This document shows positions 6,704-13,734 of a stretch of 16,048 nt of DNA, piece after piece; the stretch's first letter is position 1, and each line of letters opens with the position of its first letter. Location: contig JAPKCP010000030.1 of the NCBI GenBank assembly GCA_028822885.1, positions 1 through 16,048 of the forward strand, in the 5' to 3' direction. The notes under the pieces are model-generated. The model made no database searches, was not told the DNA's origin, and saw nothing but the letters and a program-made list of their open reading frames with translations. A program made the translations under genes and the position numbers. This DNA is from Yoonia sp. (GTDB lineage Bacteria; Pseudomonadota; Alphaproteobacteria; Rhodobacterales; Rhodobacteraceae).

Positions 6704-7051
6704 TTAAATTTCCATCGTGTCCGGGGCAGCCCCGGCTGCAACAGCTTCTTTAAACCAAGTTGGTTGCCGACCTTTGCCAGTCCAAGTCTGTGTCGCATCG
6801 GCAGGATTGGCGTACTTGGCAGGTGCCTTCGTTTTTGGCCCTGCTGTTTTGCCTGTGGTCTTGCGTGCCTTTTTTACTGGGGCGTCCCCAGTAATATCAG
6901 CAAGCGTAAAGCCATGTTTCGCGACAAGCTTTGCAGCTTCGTCACGTACCGCCTTTAGTTCTTTATCACTAATTAGAGTAAGCGCTTTGCCAACGTCTTT
7001 TTGGAGCCTCTCGAGCTCCTTACGCGACATACCCTTTAGGTCCATTTTCAT
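6704..7051 (-). CDS. H-NS family nucleoid-associated protein (HvrA-like)
   Basis: 115 aa. The N-terminal half (about 8-45) is a charged helical region, MSRKELERLQKDVGKAL, typical of the oligomerisation domain. A Lys/Ala/Thr-rich linker spans about 57-78. The C-terminal DNA-binding motif YANPADATQTWTGKGRQP (80-97) followed by WF matches H-NS-type domains, with GKGRQP as the minor-groove-binding loop. Proteins of this type bind AT-rich DNA; HvrA in Rhodobacter takes part in regulating photosynthesis and nitrogen genes. The start is supported by CGGAGAT about 6 nt upstream on the minus strand. It has its own terminator and a candidate promoter, so it is probably monocistronic. Which targets it controls here cannot be seen. 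Confidence 0.9.
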   Translation of the reverse strand: MKMDLKGMSRKELERLQKDVGKALTLISDKELKAVRDEAAKLVAKHGFTLADITGDAPVKKARKTTGKTAGPKTKAPAKYANPADATQTWTGKGRQPTWFKEAVAAGAAPDTMEI

Positions 7052-7113
7052 CGATATCTCCGTTTAAAAAGTACATACAAATCTCCCCAACTCCCGTGGG
7101 TTTCACATGTCAG

Positions 7114-7147
7114 GTGTACTATACACGAAAAATAAGACTATTGTCTA
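7114..7147 (-). promoter_or_regulatory. Candidate promoter and palindrome upstream of the H-NS-family gene
   Basis: On the minus strand TAGACA (7147-7142), an 18-bp spacer and TATAGT (7123-7118) give 5/6 matches to both sigma-70 hexamers. The -10 lies inside the palindrome GTGTA-TAG-TACAC (7126-7114), which could be an operator. The -35 overlaps the stop codon of ecm, so the promoter sits at the end of the upstream gene. The leader would be about 60 nt. Confidence 0.4.
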
Positions 7148-9112
7148 TTCCGCTGCAATCTTTCGTGGGTCAACCAGCGCAACAATATCAAACATTATCT
7201 TATTCAGTTCAAAATCTTTTGGCGTATAGACCCGTGCAACCCCCATCAATTTCAGTTTATTGGCGTCATCTTCAGGAATAATTCCACCGGCAATCACGGG
7301 GATATGACCCATGCCTGCGCGTTTCAATTGGTCTATAATATCCGCAATGAGTGGCAAATGAGAACCAGACAGAATTGATAAACCAATGACGTGTACGTTT
7401 TCGTCATGGGCTGCTTGTACAATATCCTTGGGTGTGAGGCGAATTCCGTCATAGGCGATATCCATGCCACAGTCGCGTGCACGGGTCGCGATTTGTTCCG
7501 CACCATTGGAGTGGCCATCAAGTCCGGGCTTGCCGACAAGAAACTTTATTCGACGTCCAAGGGCTGCACTGACCAAATCGACTTGTTCGCGAATTTCATC
7601 AAGGCCTTCAGTACGGTTAGACTGATTACTACTGACCCCAGTTGGCGCGCGATATTGGCCAAAAACATCCCGCACAACGTCCGCCCATTCGCCCGTTGTC
7701 ACCCCTGCTTTAGCGCAAGCAATCGATGGGATCATGATGTTACTACCATCTAATGCCACGGAACGGAGATCAGCAAGTGCTTGTTTCACTGACGTTTTAT
7801 CACGATCTGTTTTCCACTTTGCCAATCGACCTAATTGGTCGGCTTCAGCTTTTGGATCGGAGACCATGATGGCATCATCACCTGCTGTCAGCGGTGACGG
7901 TTCGCCTGCCTGCCATTTGTTTACACCAACAACGGTTGTTTCACCCGTTTCAATTCTACCAATTCGGGCAGCGTTTGATTCAACGAGGCGTGACTTCATA
8001 TAGGCGATTGCCCCTACCGCGCCGCCCATGCCATCAATTTGCTTTAATTCTGCGCGTGCGCCTTCTTTTAAGGCTGCGACTTTGCGATCAATTGCGGGAT
8101 TGCCATCAAACAAGTCGTCATACTCGAGAAGGTCTGTTTCATAGGCCAAAATCTGTTGCATCCGCAACGACCATTGCTGGTCCCACGGGCGGGGCAGGCC
8201 AAGGGCCTCGTTCCAGGCAGGCAATTGAACAGCACGGGCGCGCGCATTCTTAGAAAGTGTGACCGCAAGCATTTCGATGAGAATACGGTAAACATTATTT
8301 TCTGGCTGCTGTTCGGTGAGGCCAAGTGAATTGACCTGCACGCCATACCGGAACCGTCGGAATTTCGGATCGGTCACGTTGTAACGCTCCTGACAAATCT
8401 CATCCCACAACTCTACAAAGGCCCGCATTTTGCAAAGTTCTGTCACAAAGCGAATGCCAGCATTCACGAAAAACGAAATGCGCCCGACCATTGCGGGAAA
8501 ATGTTCAGCTGGGACCTTATCTTTAAGATCGTCCAAAACAGCTGTTGCAGTGGCAAGAGCAAAGGCGAGCTCTTCTTCGGGTGTCGCACCCGCTTCTTGC
8601 AAATGGTAGGAACACACGTTCATCGGGTTCCACTTTGGCAAATGTTCGCGGGTGTAGGCCGCGACATCAGTAATCATCCGCAATGATGGTTCTGGTGGGC
8701 AAATATATGTGCCGCGCGACAAATATTCCTTGATGATGTCGTTCTGTACGGTGCCCTGCAATTCGGCGACGTCTGCGCCTTGCTCTTCAGCCACGGCGAT
8801 ATAAAGCGCCAGCAACCAAGGTGCTGTCGCGTTGATCGTCATTGAGGTATTCATCTGCTCAAGTGGGATGTCGCTGAACAGCGCACGCATGTCACCCAGA
8901 TGCGAAACCGGAACGCCGACTTTGCCGACTTCACCTTTTGCGAGGATATGATCACTGTCGTAGCCAGTTTGCGTGGGAAGATCGAAGGCGACAGACAAAC
9001 CGGTCTGCCCTTTCGCAAGGTTCCCTCGGTAAAGCGCATTTGACGCCGTCGCAGTTGAATGGCCTGCGTAGGTCCGAAATAGCCAAGGGCGGGTTTTTTG
9101 CGTCTGCGACAT
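7145..9112 (-). CDS. ecm: (2R)-Ethylmalonyl-CoA mutase, B12-dependent
   Basis: 655 aa, the length of known Ecm proteins. It converts ethylmalonyl-CoA to methylsuccinyl-CoA in the ethylmalonyl-CoA pathway, which lets bacteria without isocitrate lyase grow on acetyl-CoA-yielding substrates. The N-terminal TIM-barrel part carries family blocks such as GLSVAFDLPTQTGYDSD (38-54), GTVQNDIIKEYLSRGTY and a RIGRIETGE region. The cobalamin domain occupies about the last 135 residues, with DGHSNG (Asp532, His534 as lower cobalt ligand), SILSGSH and IAGGIIP. The single-chain form and the linker with SNRTEGLDEIREQV favour Ecm (formerly meaA) over methylmalonyl-CoA mutase, and ccr nearby supports this. GGAG lies about 7 nt before the ATG. 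It diverges from the acyltransferase gene. Confidence 0.93.
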   Translation of the reverse strand: MSQTQKTRPWLFRTYAGHSTATASNALYRGNLAKGQTGLSVAFDLPTQTGYDSDHILAKGEVGKVGVPVSHLGDMRALFSDIPLEQMNTSMTINATAPWLLALYIAVAEEQGADVAELQGTVQNDIIKEYLSRGTYICPPEPSLRMITDVAAYTREHLPKWNPMNVCSYHLQEAGATPEEELAFALATATAVLDDLKDKVPAEHFPAMVGRISFFVNAGIRFVTELCKMRAFVELWDEICQERYNVTDPKFRRFRYGVQVNSLGLTEQQPENNVYRILIEMLAVTLSKNARARAVQLPAWNEALGLPRPWDQQWSLRMQQILAYETDLLEYDDLFDGNPAIDRKVAALKEGARAELKQIDGMGGAVGAIAYMKSRLVESNAARIGRIETGETTVVGVNKWQAGEPSPLTAGDDAIMVSDPKAEADQLGRLAKWKTDRDKTSVKQALADLRSVALDGSNIMIPSIACAKAGVTTGEWADVVRDVFGQYRAPTGVSSNQSNRTEGLDEIREQVDLVSAALGRRIKFLVGKPGLDGHSNGAEQIATRARDCGMDIAYDGIRLTPKDIVQAAHDENVHVIGLSILSGSHLPLIADIIDQLKRAGMGHIPVIAGGIIPEDDANKLKLMGVARVYTPKDFELNKIMFDIVALVDPRKIAAE

Positions 9113-9142
9113 GGGAAGGCTCCGGAATCAGGGTCGGTAATA

Positions 9143-9188
9143 ATATTTCGCTTGAGCGTCAATATGAGACATTTTGTGGCGCTGTCAA
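9143..9188 (-). promoter_or_regulatory. ecm promoter with overlapping palindrome
   Basis: On the minus strand a perfect -35 TTGACA (9188-9183), a 16-bp spacer and CATATT (9166-9161, 4/6) form a plausible sigma-70 promoter, with a start near 9153 and a leader of about 40 nt. An interrupted palindrome spans 9143-9165: outer arms ATATT/AATAT and inner arms CGCT/AGCG around TG. It covers the -10 and the start site, as expected for a repressor operator. The plus-strand promoter of the divergent acyltransferase was not identified. Confidence 0.5.
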
Positions 9189-9269
9189 TTCGCTGCATTG
9201 CGGCATTTGTTATTTTCTTACGGTCGTGATGGGATTTACGCAGGCAGCGACGCGTGGCAATGTCACCTC

Positions 9270-10625
9270 ATGACGCAACCCGTAATGCTGCCCCTTTGGG
9301 CGTTTATTCTGATAGTGCTTTTCGCCGCTGTAACGTTTGCGTCGCATTTTCTCTTCCCGTCCGTTCGTTGGTTCTTTCGGCGCAGGGCGGAACGACTGAT
9401 TGCGCAGCTGAATACCAAGCTGGAACGTCCGATTGAACCGTTCAAACTTGCGCGGCGCTATGACATGATCCAGCGCCTGTTGTATGATCCCAGCATTACC
9501 CAAGCGATCGTGGATCACGCGCGTGAACATGATGTCCCTGAAAACGTAGCCTTCGAAAAAGCCCAAAGCTATGCGCGTGAAATTGTGCCATCATTCTCTG
9601 CGACAGCGTATTTCACCTTTGGTATGCGAATTGCAAAGTGGTTGTCCCGAATGCTTTACCGGGTGCGGCTTGGATACTTTGACCGTGACGCGCTGCAGTC
9701 GTTGGACAAGGATGCGACGGTGATCTTCGTGATGAACCACCGCAGTAACATGGACTATGTACTGGTGACGTATCTGATCAGCCGCGCCTCTGCTTTGTCT
9801 TACGCGGTCGGTGAATGGGCGCGGGTTTGGCCGTTGTCCGGGATTATTCGTGCGATGGGGGCCTACTTTATCCGGCGCAGGTCTCGTACGGGACTTTATC
9901 GCAAGGTTCTTGCCCGCTATGTTCAGTTGGCCACAAATGGGGGCGTGACCCAAGCGATGTTCCCTGAAGGTGGGCTCAGTTTGAATGGCGCTGTTGGTAA
10001 TCCAAAGCTGGGTCTATTGAACTACATTATTGATAGTTACGAGGCGGGTGGTCGTGACGTGATCTTTGTGCCGGTGGCGCTGAATTACGACCAAGTCCTA
10101 GAAGATCGCTTTTTGATCAAAGCGGGCAAGGGGGGCAATCGGCGTTTTCGCCCACCTGCTTGGACAGTGTTCAGCAGTGTCGGTATCTATTTTTGGCGGC
10201 GTTTGACCGGCCAATTTAAGGGTTTTGGTACGGCTTCTGTCGCGTTTGGTAAACCGCTGTACTTGTCCACGTTTCCGGCGAATTCGGACTTAACGGGCGA
10301 GGTTGGCCAAGAACTGATGGCGCGTATCCGCGCGGTTGTGCCTGTGCTAGCAGCCCCATTGGTAGCGCGGGCGATTGCCGTGGATGGTGCGCGCACCCGC
10401 AGTGCAATTGAAGAGTCAGTTGGGGCGATGCTGCTTGAATTAAAAGAAAAGCGGATGCCGCTGCCAAAGCGTGATGTGATCGCAATTGTGGAAGAAACGC
10501 TCAACCGCTTCAAGCTGCGCAACCTTGTCGTGAGTGACGGTGGGGATGTTCGCATTGTGGGTGATGGCGGTGATGTGCTGGACTACTACGCAAACTCAAT
10601 CGGGCATCATTTTAGGGCTAAATAG
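9270..10625 (+). CDS. PlsB-like glycerol-3-phosphate acyltransferase
   Basis: 451 aa. It probably transfers an acyl chain to glycerol 3-phosphate, or to its monoacyl product, at the inner membrane for phospholipid synthesis. A hydrophobic segment at about 7-30 anchors the N-terminus. The four acyltransferase blocks are present in order: NHRSNMD with the HX4D pair His157/Asp162, GAYFIRR (197-203), FPEGGLS (231-237), and VPVALNYDQVLEDR (267-280). Blocks II and IV are of the GPAT (PlsB) type and not PlsC type, although the protein is much shorter than E. coli PlsB (about 800 aa). The ATG at 9270 is chosen because the family-like hydrophobic start follows; no strong Shine-Dalgarno is seen, and an ATG at 9285 is an alternative. 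Confidence 0.87.
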   Translation: MTQPVMLPLWAFILIVLFAAVTFASHFLFPSVRWFFRRRAERLIAQLNTKLERPIEPFKLARRYDMIQRLLYDPSITQAIVDHAREHDVPENVAFEKAQSYAREIVPSFSATAYFTFGMRIAKWLSRMLYRVRLGYFDRDALQSLDKDATVIFVMNHRSNMDYVLVTYLISRASALSYAVGEWARVWPLSGIIRAMGAYFIRRRSRTGLYRKVLARYVQLATNGGVTQAMFPEGGLSLNGAVGNPKLGLLNYIIDSYEAGGRDVIFVPVALNYDQVLEDRFLIKAGKGGNRRFRPPAWTVFSSVGIYFWRRLTGQFKGFGTASVAFGKPLYLSTFPANSDLTGEVGQELMARIRAVVPVLAAPLVARAIAVDGARTRSAIEESVGAMLLELKEKRMPLPKRDVIAIVEETLNRFKLRNLVVSDGGDVRIVGDGGDVLDYYANSIGHHFRAK

Positions 10626-10709
10626 CCAAGTTGTGGGATTCTTATCTTGCCTGAATGACCTGTCCTGTGCCTACATTGTAAACATTATTTCAATATTTAG
10701 GAGGGTTCG

Positions 10710-11075
10710 ATGGCTTTTCATTTCAAATCTTTGATTGCAGCAAGCATCATTGGCACGGGTCTTGCCGGTTGCGCTGACGTGACAAGCGGCGGGGGCGGTA
10801 GCCAAGCCGTGGTTGTTGCGAACAAGGTTGTGACAATACGTAATAACACTGGCCGCACGATCTGGCGCTTTTACGGTTCGCCAAGCTCGGCGAGCAGCTG
10901 GGAAGAAGACATCTTGGGATCATCGGTGCTTTCCGCTGGGCGATCGCGGAACGTCGACTTTGCTGACGGCCGGTCAAGCTGCGGCTATGACATGAAGGCT
11001 GAATTCGAAGATGGGACCAGCATCGTGAAAAATGGCATTGATGTCTGTCGGGTGTCTTCTGTTTCCTTTCCATAG
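10710..11075 (+). CDS. Small secreted lipoprotein, unknown function
   Basis: 121 aa. A signal peptide ends in Leu18-Ala-Gly-Cys21, a textbook lipobox, followed by Ala-Asp and a Gly/Ser-rich tether (25-33). The mature domain of about 85 residues has the pattern VTIRNNTGRTIWRFYGSP, SSWEEDILGS and CGYDMKAEFEDG, and contains Cys91 and Cys113 that could pair. This pattern recurs in small exported alphaproteobacterial proteins of unknown role. The start is set by a very strong AGGAGGG at 10699-10705. It lies 84 bp after the acyltransferase gene on the same strand, so it may be co-transcribed or have its own promoter; the strong ribosome-binding site suggests an abundant protein. Confidence 0.8.
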   Translation: MAFHFKSLIAASIIGTGLAGCADVTSGGGGSQAVVVANKVVTIRNNTGRTIWRFYGSPSSASSWEEDILGSSVLSAGRSRNVDFADGRSSCGYDMKAEFEDGTSIVKNGIDVCRVSSVSFP

Positions 11076-11108
11076 GTAATTTCTGCGACGCAGCAGACAT
11101 AAAATTAC
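11076..11108. repeat. Nested inverted repeat after the lipoprotein gene
   Basis: GTAATTT (11076-11082) and AAATTAC (11102-11108) are perfect complements, starting at the first base after the lipoprotein stop. Between them lies a small hairpin CTGC-GAC-GCAG (11083-11093). No T-run follows, so it is at best a weak or Rho-assisted terminator, or a stabilising 3' structure. Confidence 0.35.
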
Positions 11109-11127
11109 AAAATTAGCGGCCGTAGTG

Positions 11128-11156
11128 TTGCTTTGTTTCGCGAACGATCCTATTGC
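11128..11156 (+). promoter_or_regulatory. Weak promoter candidate for ccr
   Basis: TTGCTT (11128-11133), a 17-bp spacer and TATTGC (11151-11156) are correctly spaced, although each matches the consensus only partly. The spacer contains the perfect palindrome TTCGCGAA (11137-11144). Placement between the hexamers would suit a regulator of ccr. The leader would be about 60 nt. Confidence 0.3.
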
Positions 11157-11222
11157 TACGTTAACGCGCTCGATTCTGCAGCGCGGCATTGACACAGGAC
11201 ACTCAGCGAGATGGAGCGCACC

Positions 11223-12503
11223 ATGGCCCTTGATTTGACAATAGGCATCGACGCCTATGCAGCCCCAAAGAAAGACCTTTACGCGGTCGGTGAAATGCCA
11301 CCCTTGGGCTACGTCCCCGCGCAAATGCAGGCATGGACAATCCGACGTGAACGCCACGGTGAGCCTGACAAAGCCTTTGAAATTGAAACCGTCGCGACAC
11401 CAACACCTGACAGCCACGAAGTGTTGGTTATGGTAATGGCCGCTGGCGTGAATTATAACGGTGTTTGGGCAGGTCTTGGCGTGCCAATCAGCCCGTTTGA
11501 CGTCCATAAAGCGGACTATCATATTGCCGGGTCCGATGCTGCTGGTATCGTTTGGGCTGTCGGCGATAAGGTCAAACGCTGGAAGATTGGCGATGAGGTT
11601 GTAGTTCATTGCAACCAAGATGACGGCGACGATGAACATTGCAACGGTGGCGACCCAATGATGTCTCCGTCCCAGCGGATTTGGGGCTATGAAACCCCGG
11701 ATGGATCATTCGCCCAATTCACTTGCGTGCAGTCGCAGCAATTGATGCCACGCCCCAAGCACCTGACGTGGGAGGAAAGCGCTTGCTATACGCTGACCCT
11801 TGCGACCGCTTATCGGATGTTGTTCGGTCATGAACCACACGATCTCAAGCCGGGTCAAAATGTCCTTGTTTGGGGGGCTTCTGGCGGGCTTGGATCCTAT
11901 GCGATCCAGCTCATTAACACGGCAGGCGCCAATGCAATTGGAGTCATCAGCGACGAAAGCAAGCGCGAGTTTGTGATGTCATTGGGCGCAAAGGGCGTGA
12001 TCAACCGCAACGACTTTGATTGCTGGGGCCAGATGCCAACAGTGAACACTGACGATTACAACACATGGCTCAAGTCCGCCCGTAAATTTGGCAAAGCCAT
12101 CTGGGATATTACGGGCAAAGGCGTGAACGTCGACATGGTGTTTGAACACCCCGGCGAGGCGACATTCCCTGTTTCATCCCTTGTGGTGAAAAAGGGTGGC
12201 ATGGTTGTGATTTGCGCCGGGACGACCGGTTTCAACTGCACGTTTGATGTGCGCTACATGTGGATGCATCAAAAGCGCTTGCAGGGCAGCCACTTTGCGA
12301 ACCTCAAGCAGGCCTCGGCTGCAAATAATTTGATGGTTGAACGGCGTCTTGATCCCTGCATGTCTGAGTGCTTTGGGTGGGATCAAATCCCCGAGGCACA
12401 CATGAAAATGTTGAAAAACCAGCATAAACCGGGCAACATGGCTGTCCTCGTGCAAGCGCCTAAACAGGGGTTGCGTACATTTGAGGATTGCCTCGCTGAA
12501 TGA
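11223..12503 (+). CDS. ccr: Crotonyl-CoA carboxylase/reductase
   Basis: 426 aa. It reductively carboxylates crotonyl-CoA with NADPH and CO2 to ethylmalonyl-CoA, the defining step of the ethylmalonyl-CoA pathway. It belongs to the medium-chain dehydrogenase/reductase family: an N-terminal GroES-like domain with GVNYNGVWAGLG (75-86), and an NADPH-binding GASGGLGSYA (218-227). Long blocks typical of Ccr are present, such as CNQDDGDDEHCNGGDP (130-145), FEHPGEATFPVSSL (307-320) and FDVRYMWMHQKRLQGSHFAN (341-360). Glu157 and His357 are candidates for the CO2-binding residues. GGAG at 11213-11216 supports the ATG at 11223; an in-frame ATG at 11211 overlaps this site. A terminator follows, making ccr the end of its transcript. 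Confidence 0.97.
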   Translation: MALDLTIGIDAYAAPKKDLYAVGEMPPLGYVPAQMQAWTIRRERHGEPDKAFEIETVATPTPDSHEVLVMVMAAGVNYNGVWAGLGVPISPFDVHKADYHIAGSDAAGIVWAVGDKVKRWKIGDEVVVHCNQDDGDDEHCNGGDPMMSPSQRIWGYETPDGSFAQFTCVQSQQLMPRPKHLTWEESACYTLTLATAYRMLFGHEPHDLKPGQNVLVWGASGGLGSYAIQLINTAGANAIGVISDESKREFVMSLGAKGVINRNDFDCWGQMPTVNTDDYNTWLKSARKFGKAIWDITGKGVNVDMVFEHPGEATFPVSSLVVKKGGMVVICAGTTGFNCTFDVRYMWMHQKRLQGSHFANLKQASAANNLMVERRLDPCMSECFGWDQIPEAHMKMLKNQHKPGNMAVLVQAPKQGLRTFEDCLAE

Positions 12504-12529
12504 ACACACCTATAAGTTGTTTTAGGTCG

Positions 12530-12561
12530 AAGGGGCGCAGTCATCTTGGTTGCGCCTTTTT
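12530..12561 (+). terminator. Intrinsic terminator of ccr
   Basis: AAGGGGCGCA (12530-12539) pairs with TGCGCCTTTT (12551-12560) in a 10-bp stem with two G-U pairs, an 11-nt loop and five T at the end. It starts 27 bp after the ccr stop and separates ccr from the luxR region. Between it and 12692 is an imperfect inverted repeat (GGCCCACCA at 12587-12595, TGGTGGCC at 12626-12633) but no gene. Confidence 0.88.
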
Positions 12562-12692
12562 GTTTCCAACGACTTGTTCGATGCTTGGCCCACCATTTCT
12601 GGGGGTGCTGAATCCGCCGGTGATGTGGTGGCCCTGACTATGGTAGCTTGAGTTGTTAGCGCTTCGTTAACCTCACATGCAAAGGCAGTATA

Positions 12693-12890
12693 ATGGGACA
12701 CCAATGGATTATCGACGTTCTCGTCGATCTAAAAAGTTTTGCTCAGCAAAATGAGCTGCCGGCACTGGCTGATGAATTGGCCCGTGTCGTGGCTTTGGCC
12801 GATGCTGTAATAGACCCGGATAAAAAGGGCGCACCACCTTTGGTGCGATGTGAACAAGCTGAACCTAGACGCATTCTTACACAGGCTTGA
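12693..12890 (+). CDS. Small helical protein ahead of luxR
   Basis: 65 aa. The first 42 residues look like two amphipathic helices (WIIDVLVDLKSFAQQN, LPALADELARVVALADAV); the remainder is encoded by sequence shared with luxR. The pattern resembles small proteins found ahead of luxR in other Rhodobacterales, but I know of no function. AAAGG at 12681-12685 lies about 7 nt before the ATG. Its last 41 nt overlap luxR in another frame. The same stretch contains a hairpin immediately before the luxR start, so translation of this ORF probably opens the luxR initiation region. It could therefore act as a leader ORF as well as, or instead of, making a working protein. Confidence 0.65.
   Translation: MGHQWIIDVLVDLKSFAQQNELPALADELARVVALADAVIDPDKKGAPPLVRCEQAEPRRILTQA
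12830..12847 (+). promoter_or_regulatory. Hairpin over the luxR ribosome-binding region
   Basis: CGCACCA (12830-12836), loop CCTT, TGGTGCG (12841-12847) forms a perfect GC-rich 7-bp stem ending 2 nt before the luxR GTG at 12850. No purine-rich Shine-Dalgarno exists in this interval. The stem lies within the reading frame of the upstream 65-codon ORF, so ribosomes finishing that ORF would melt it. Confidence 0.6.
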
Positions 12891-13638
12891 AGATGTCACC
12901 GCCATTGACGAAATTCATGGGCTTACCCTTGGTTTGCGCGATCACTACCAAATCGACCACGCGGTCTACCACTGGGTAAGTGCTGACGGTGAACAATATG
13001 GGTTTGGATCGTATCCACCTGAGTGGGCGCAACACTACGTTGATAAGGATTACCTGCGGATCGATCCTGTTGTCATCGGCTGCTTTCAAGGGGCAAACCC
13101 TATCAATTGGAAACGTCTTGACTGGTCAAGTAAGGCTGCACGTGTTTTCCAGCGCGATGCCATTGACCATGGAATTGGCAATCAAGGGTATTCGATTCCA
13201 CTTCACGGCCCAAATGGCCAATTTGCAGTGTTTAGCATTTCACATACGTGCAGCGATGATATCTGGGAAGCCTTCACAATTGAACACCAACGCGACCTAT
13301 TATTGATCGCCTACTTCTTGAATCAAAAAGCTCTGGAGTTAGAAAAGAACCGCGTGCCAGAGCCAACCCGCCCCCTGTCCCCCCGCGAGGTGGATGCCTT
13401 AACCTTCTTAGCCATGGGCTATGGGCGTGCACAGGTGGCTGTGATGCTATCAATTTCAGAGCACACGTTGCGGGCCTATATTGAAAGTGCGCGTTTCAAA
13501 CTTGGGGCAACCAATACGATCCATGCGGTCGCTAAGTCTTTGTCAGAGGGGCATATCGTTGTCGGTGGTGCCGCACGCGAGGCGGCCGGCGGTTGGCCCG
13601 GTCGCAAAACGAACGCCGACCTATCTCATCACAATTAA
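12850..13638 (+). CDS. LuxR-family autoinducer-binding regulator
   Basis: 262 aa; a transcription regulator expected to bind an acyl-homoserine lactone. The ligand domain (about 8-165) retains the family residues Trp59, Tyr63, Asp72-Pro73, Trp87 and Gly113, aligning with Trp57, Tyr61, Asp70-Pro71, Trp85 and Gly113 of TraR. The C-terminal helix-turn-helix (about 174-235) contains LSPRE with Glu180, Leu184, Gly190, SEHTLRAYIESARFKLGA and THAVAK-like TIHAVAK. A Gly/Ala-rich tail of some 25 residues follows. The GTG at 12850 is the only start that keeps the ligand domain whole, yet it has no Shine-Dalgarno and lies behind a hairpin. It overlaps the upstream small ORF by 41 nt, and luxI follows in the same direction, probably its signal synthase. 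Confidence 0.92.
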   Translation: MNKLNLDAFLHRLEDVTAIDEIHGLTLGLRDHYQIDHAVYHWVSADGEQYGFGSYPPEWAQHYVDKDYLRIDPVVIGCFQGANPINWKRLDWSSKAARVFQRDAIDHGIGNQGYSIPLHGPNGQFAVFSISHTCSDDIWEAFTIEHQRDLLLIAYFLNQKALELEKNRVPEPTRPLSPREVDALTFLAMGYGRAQVAVMLSISEHTLRAYIESARFKLGATNTIHAVAKSLSEGHIVVGGAAREAAGGWPGRKTNADLSHHN

Positions 13639-13644
13639 CCATTT

Positions 13645-13728
13645 GTCCATAACTTGGGACGGTGTCGTAAACCTTCCTTGGTCGATCATGCACAATCTTA
13701 ACCTTCTTTTGATAGACAGGTTAGGAAG
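13645..13728 (+). promoter_or_regulatory. luxI leader with repeats and possible lux box
   Basis: The 96-bp gap between luxR and luxI holds several elements. GTCC (13645-13648) and GGAC (13657-13660) form a 16-bp interrupted dyad that might be a lux-box-like site. AACCTTC is repeated directly at 13670-13676 and 13700-13706, 30 bp apart. TAACCT (13699-13704) and AGGTTA (13718-13723) are inverted and run into the luxI Shine-Dalgarno AGGAAG (13723-13728). CTTCCT (13673-13678) is the exact complement of that Shine-Dalgarno. Either pairing could mask luxI initiation in mRNA. No certain -35/-10 pair was found. Confidence 0.4.
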
Positions 13729-13734
13729 CAGCAT

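Noticed and set aside
12655..12671. GTTAGCGCTTCGTTAAC as a LacI-type operator upstream of the luxR region
   Set aside because: Only one half resembles a TGTTAGCGCTAACA-type operator; the symmetric arms are just 4 bp, too weak to support.
12689..12694. A perfect TATAAT at the start of the small ORF before luxR
   Set aside because: It overlaps the ATG at 12693, so as a -10 it would leave the start codon out of the transcript; no -35 hexamer lies 16-18 bp upstream.
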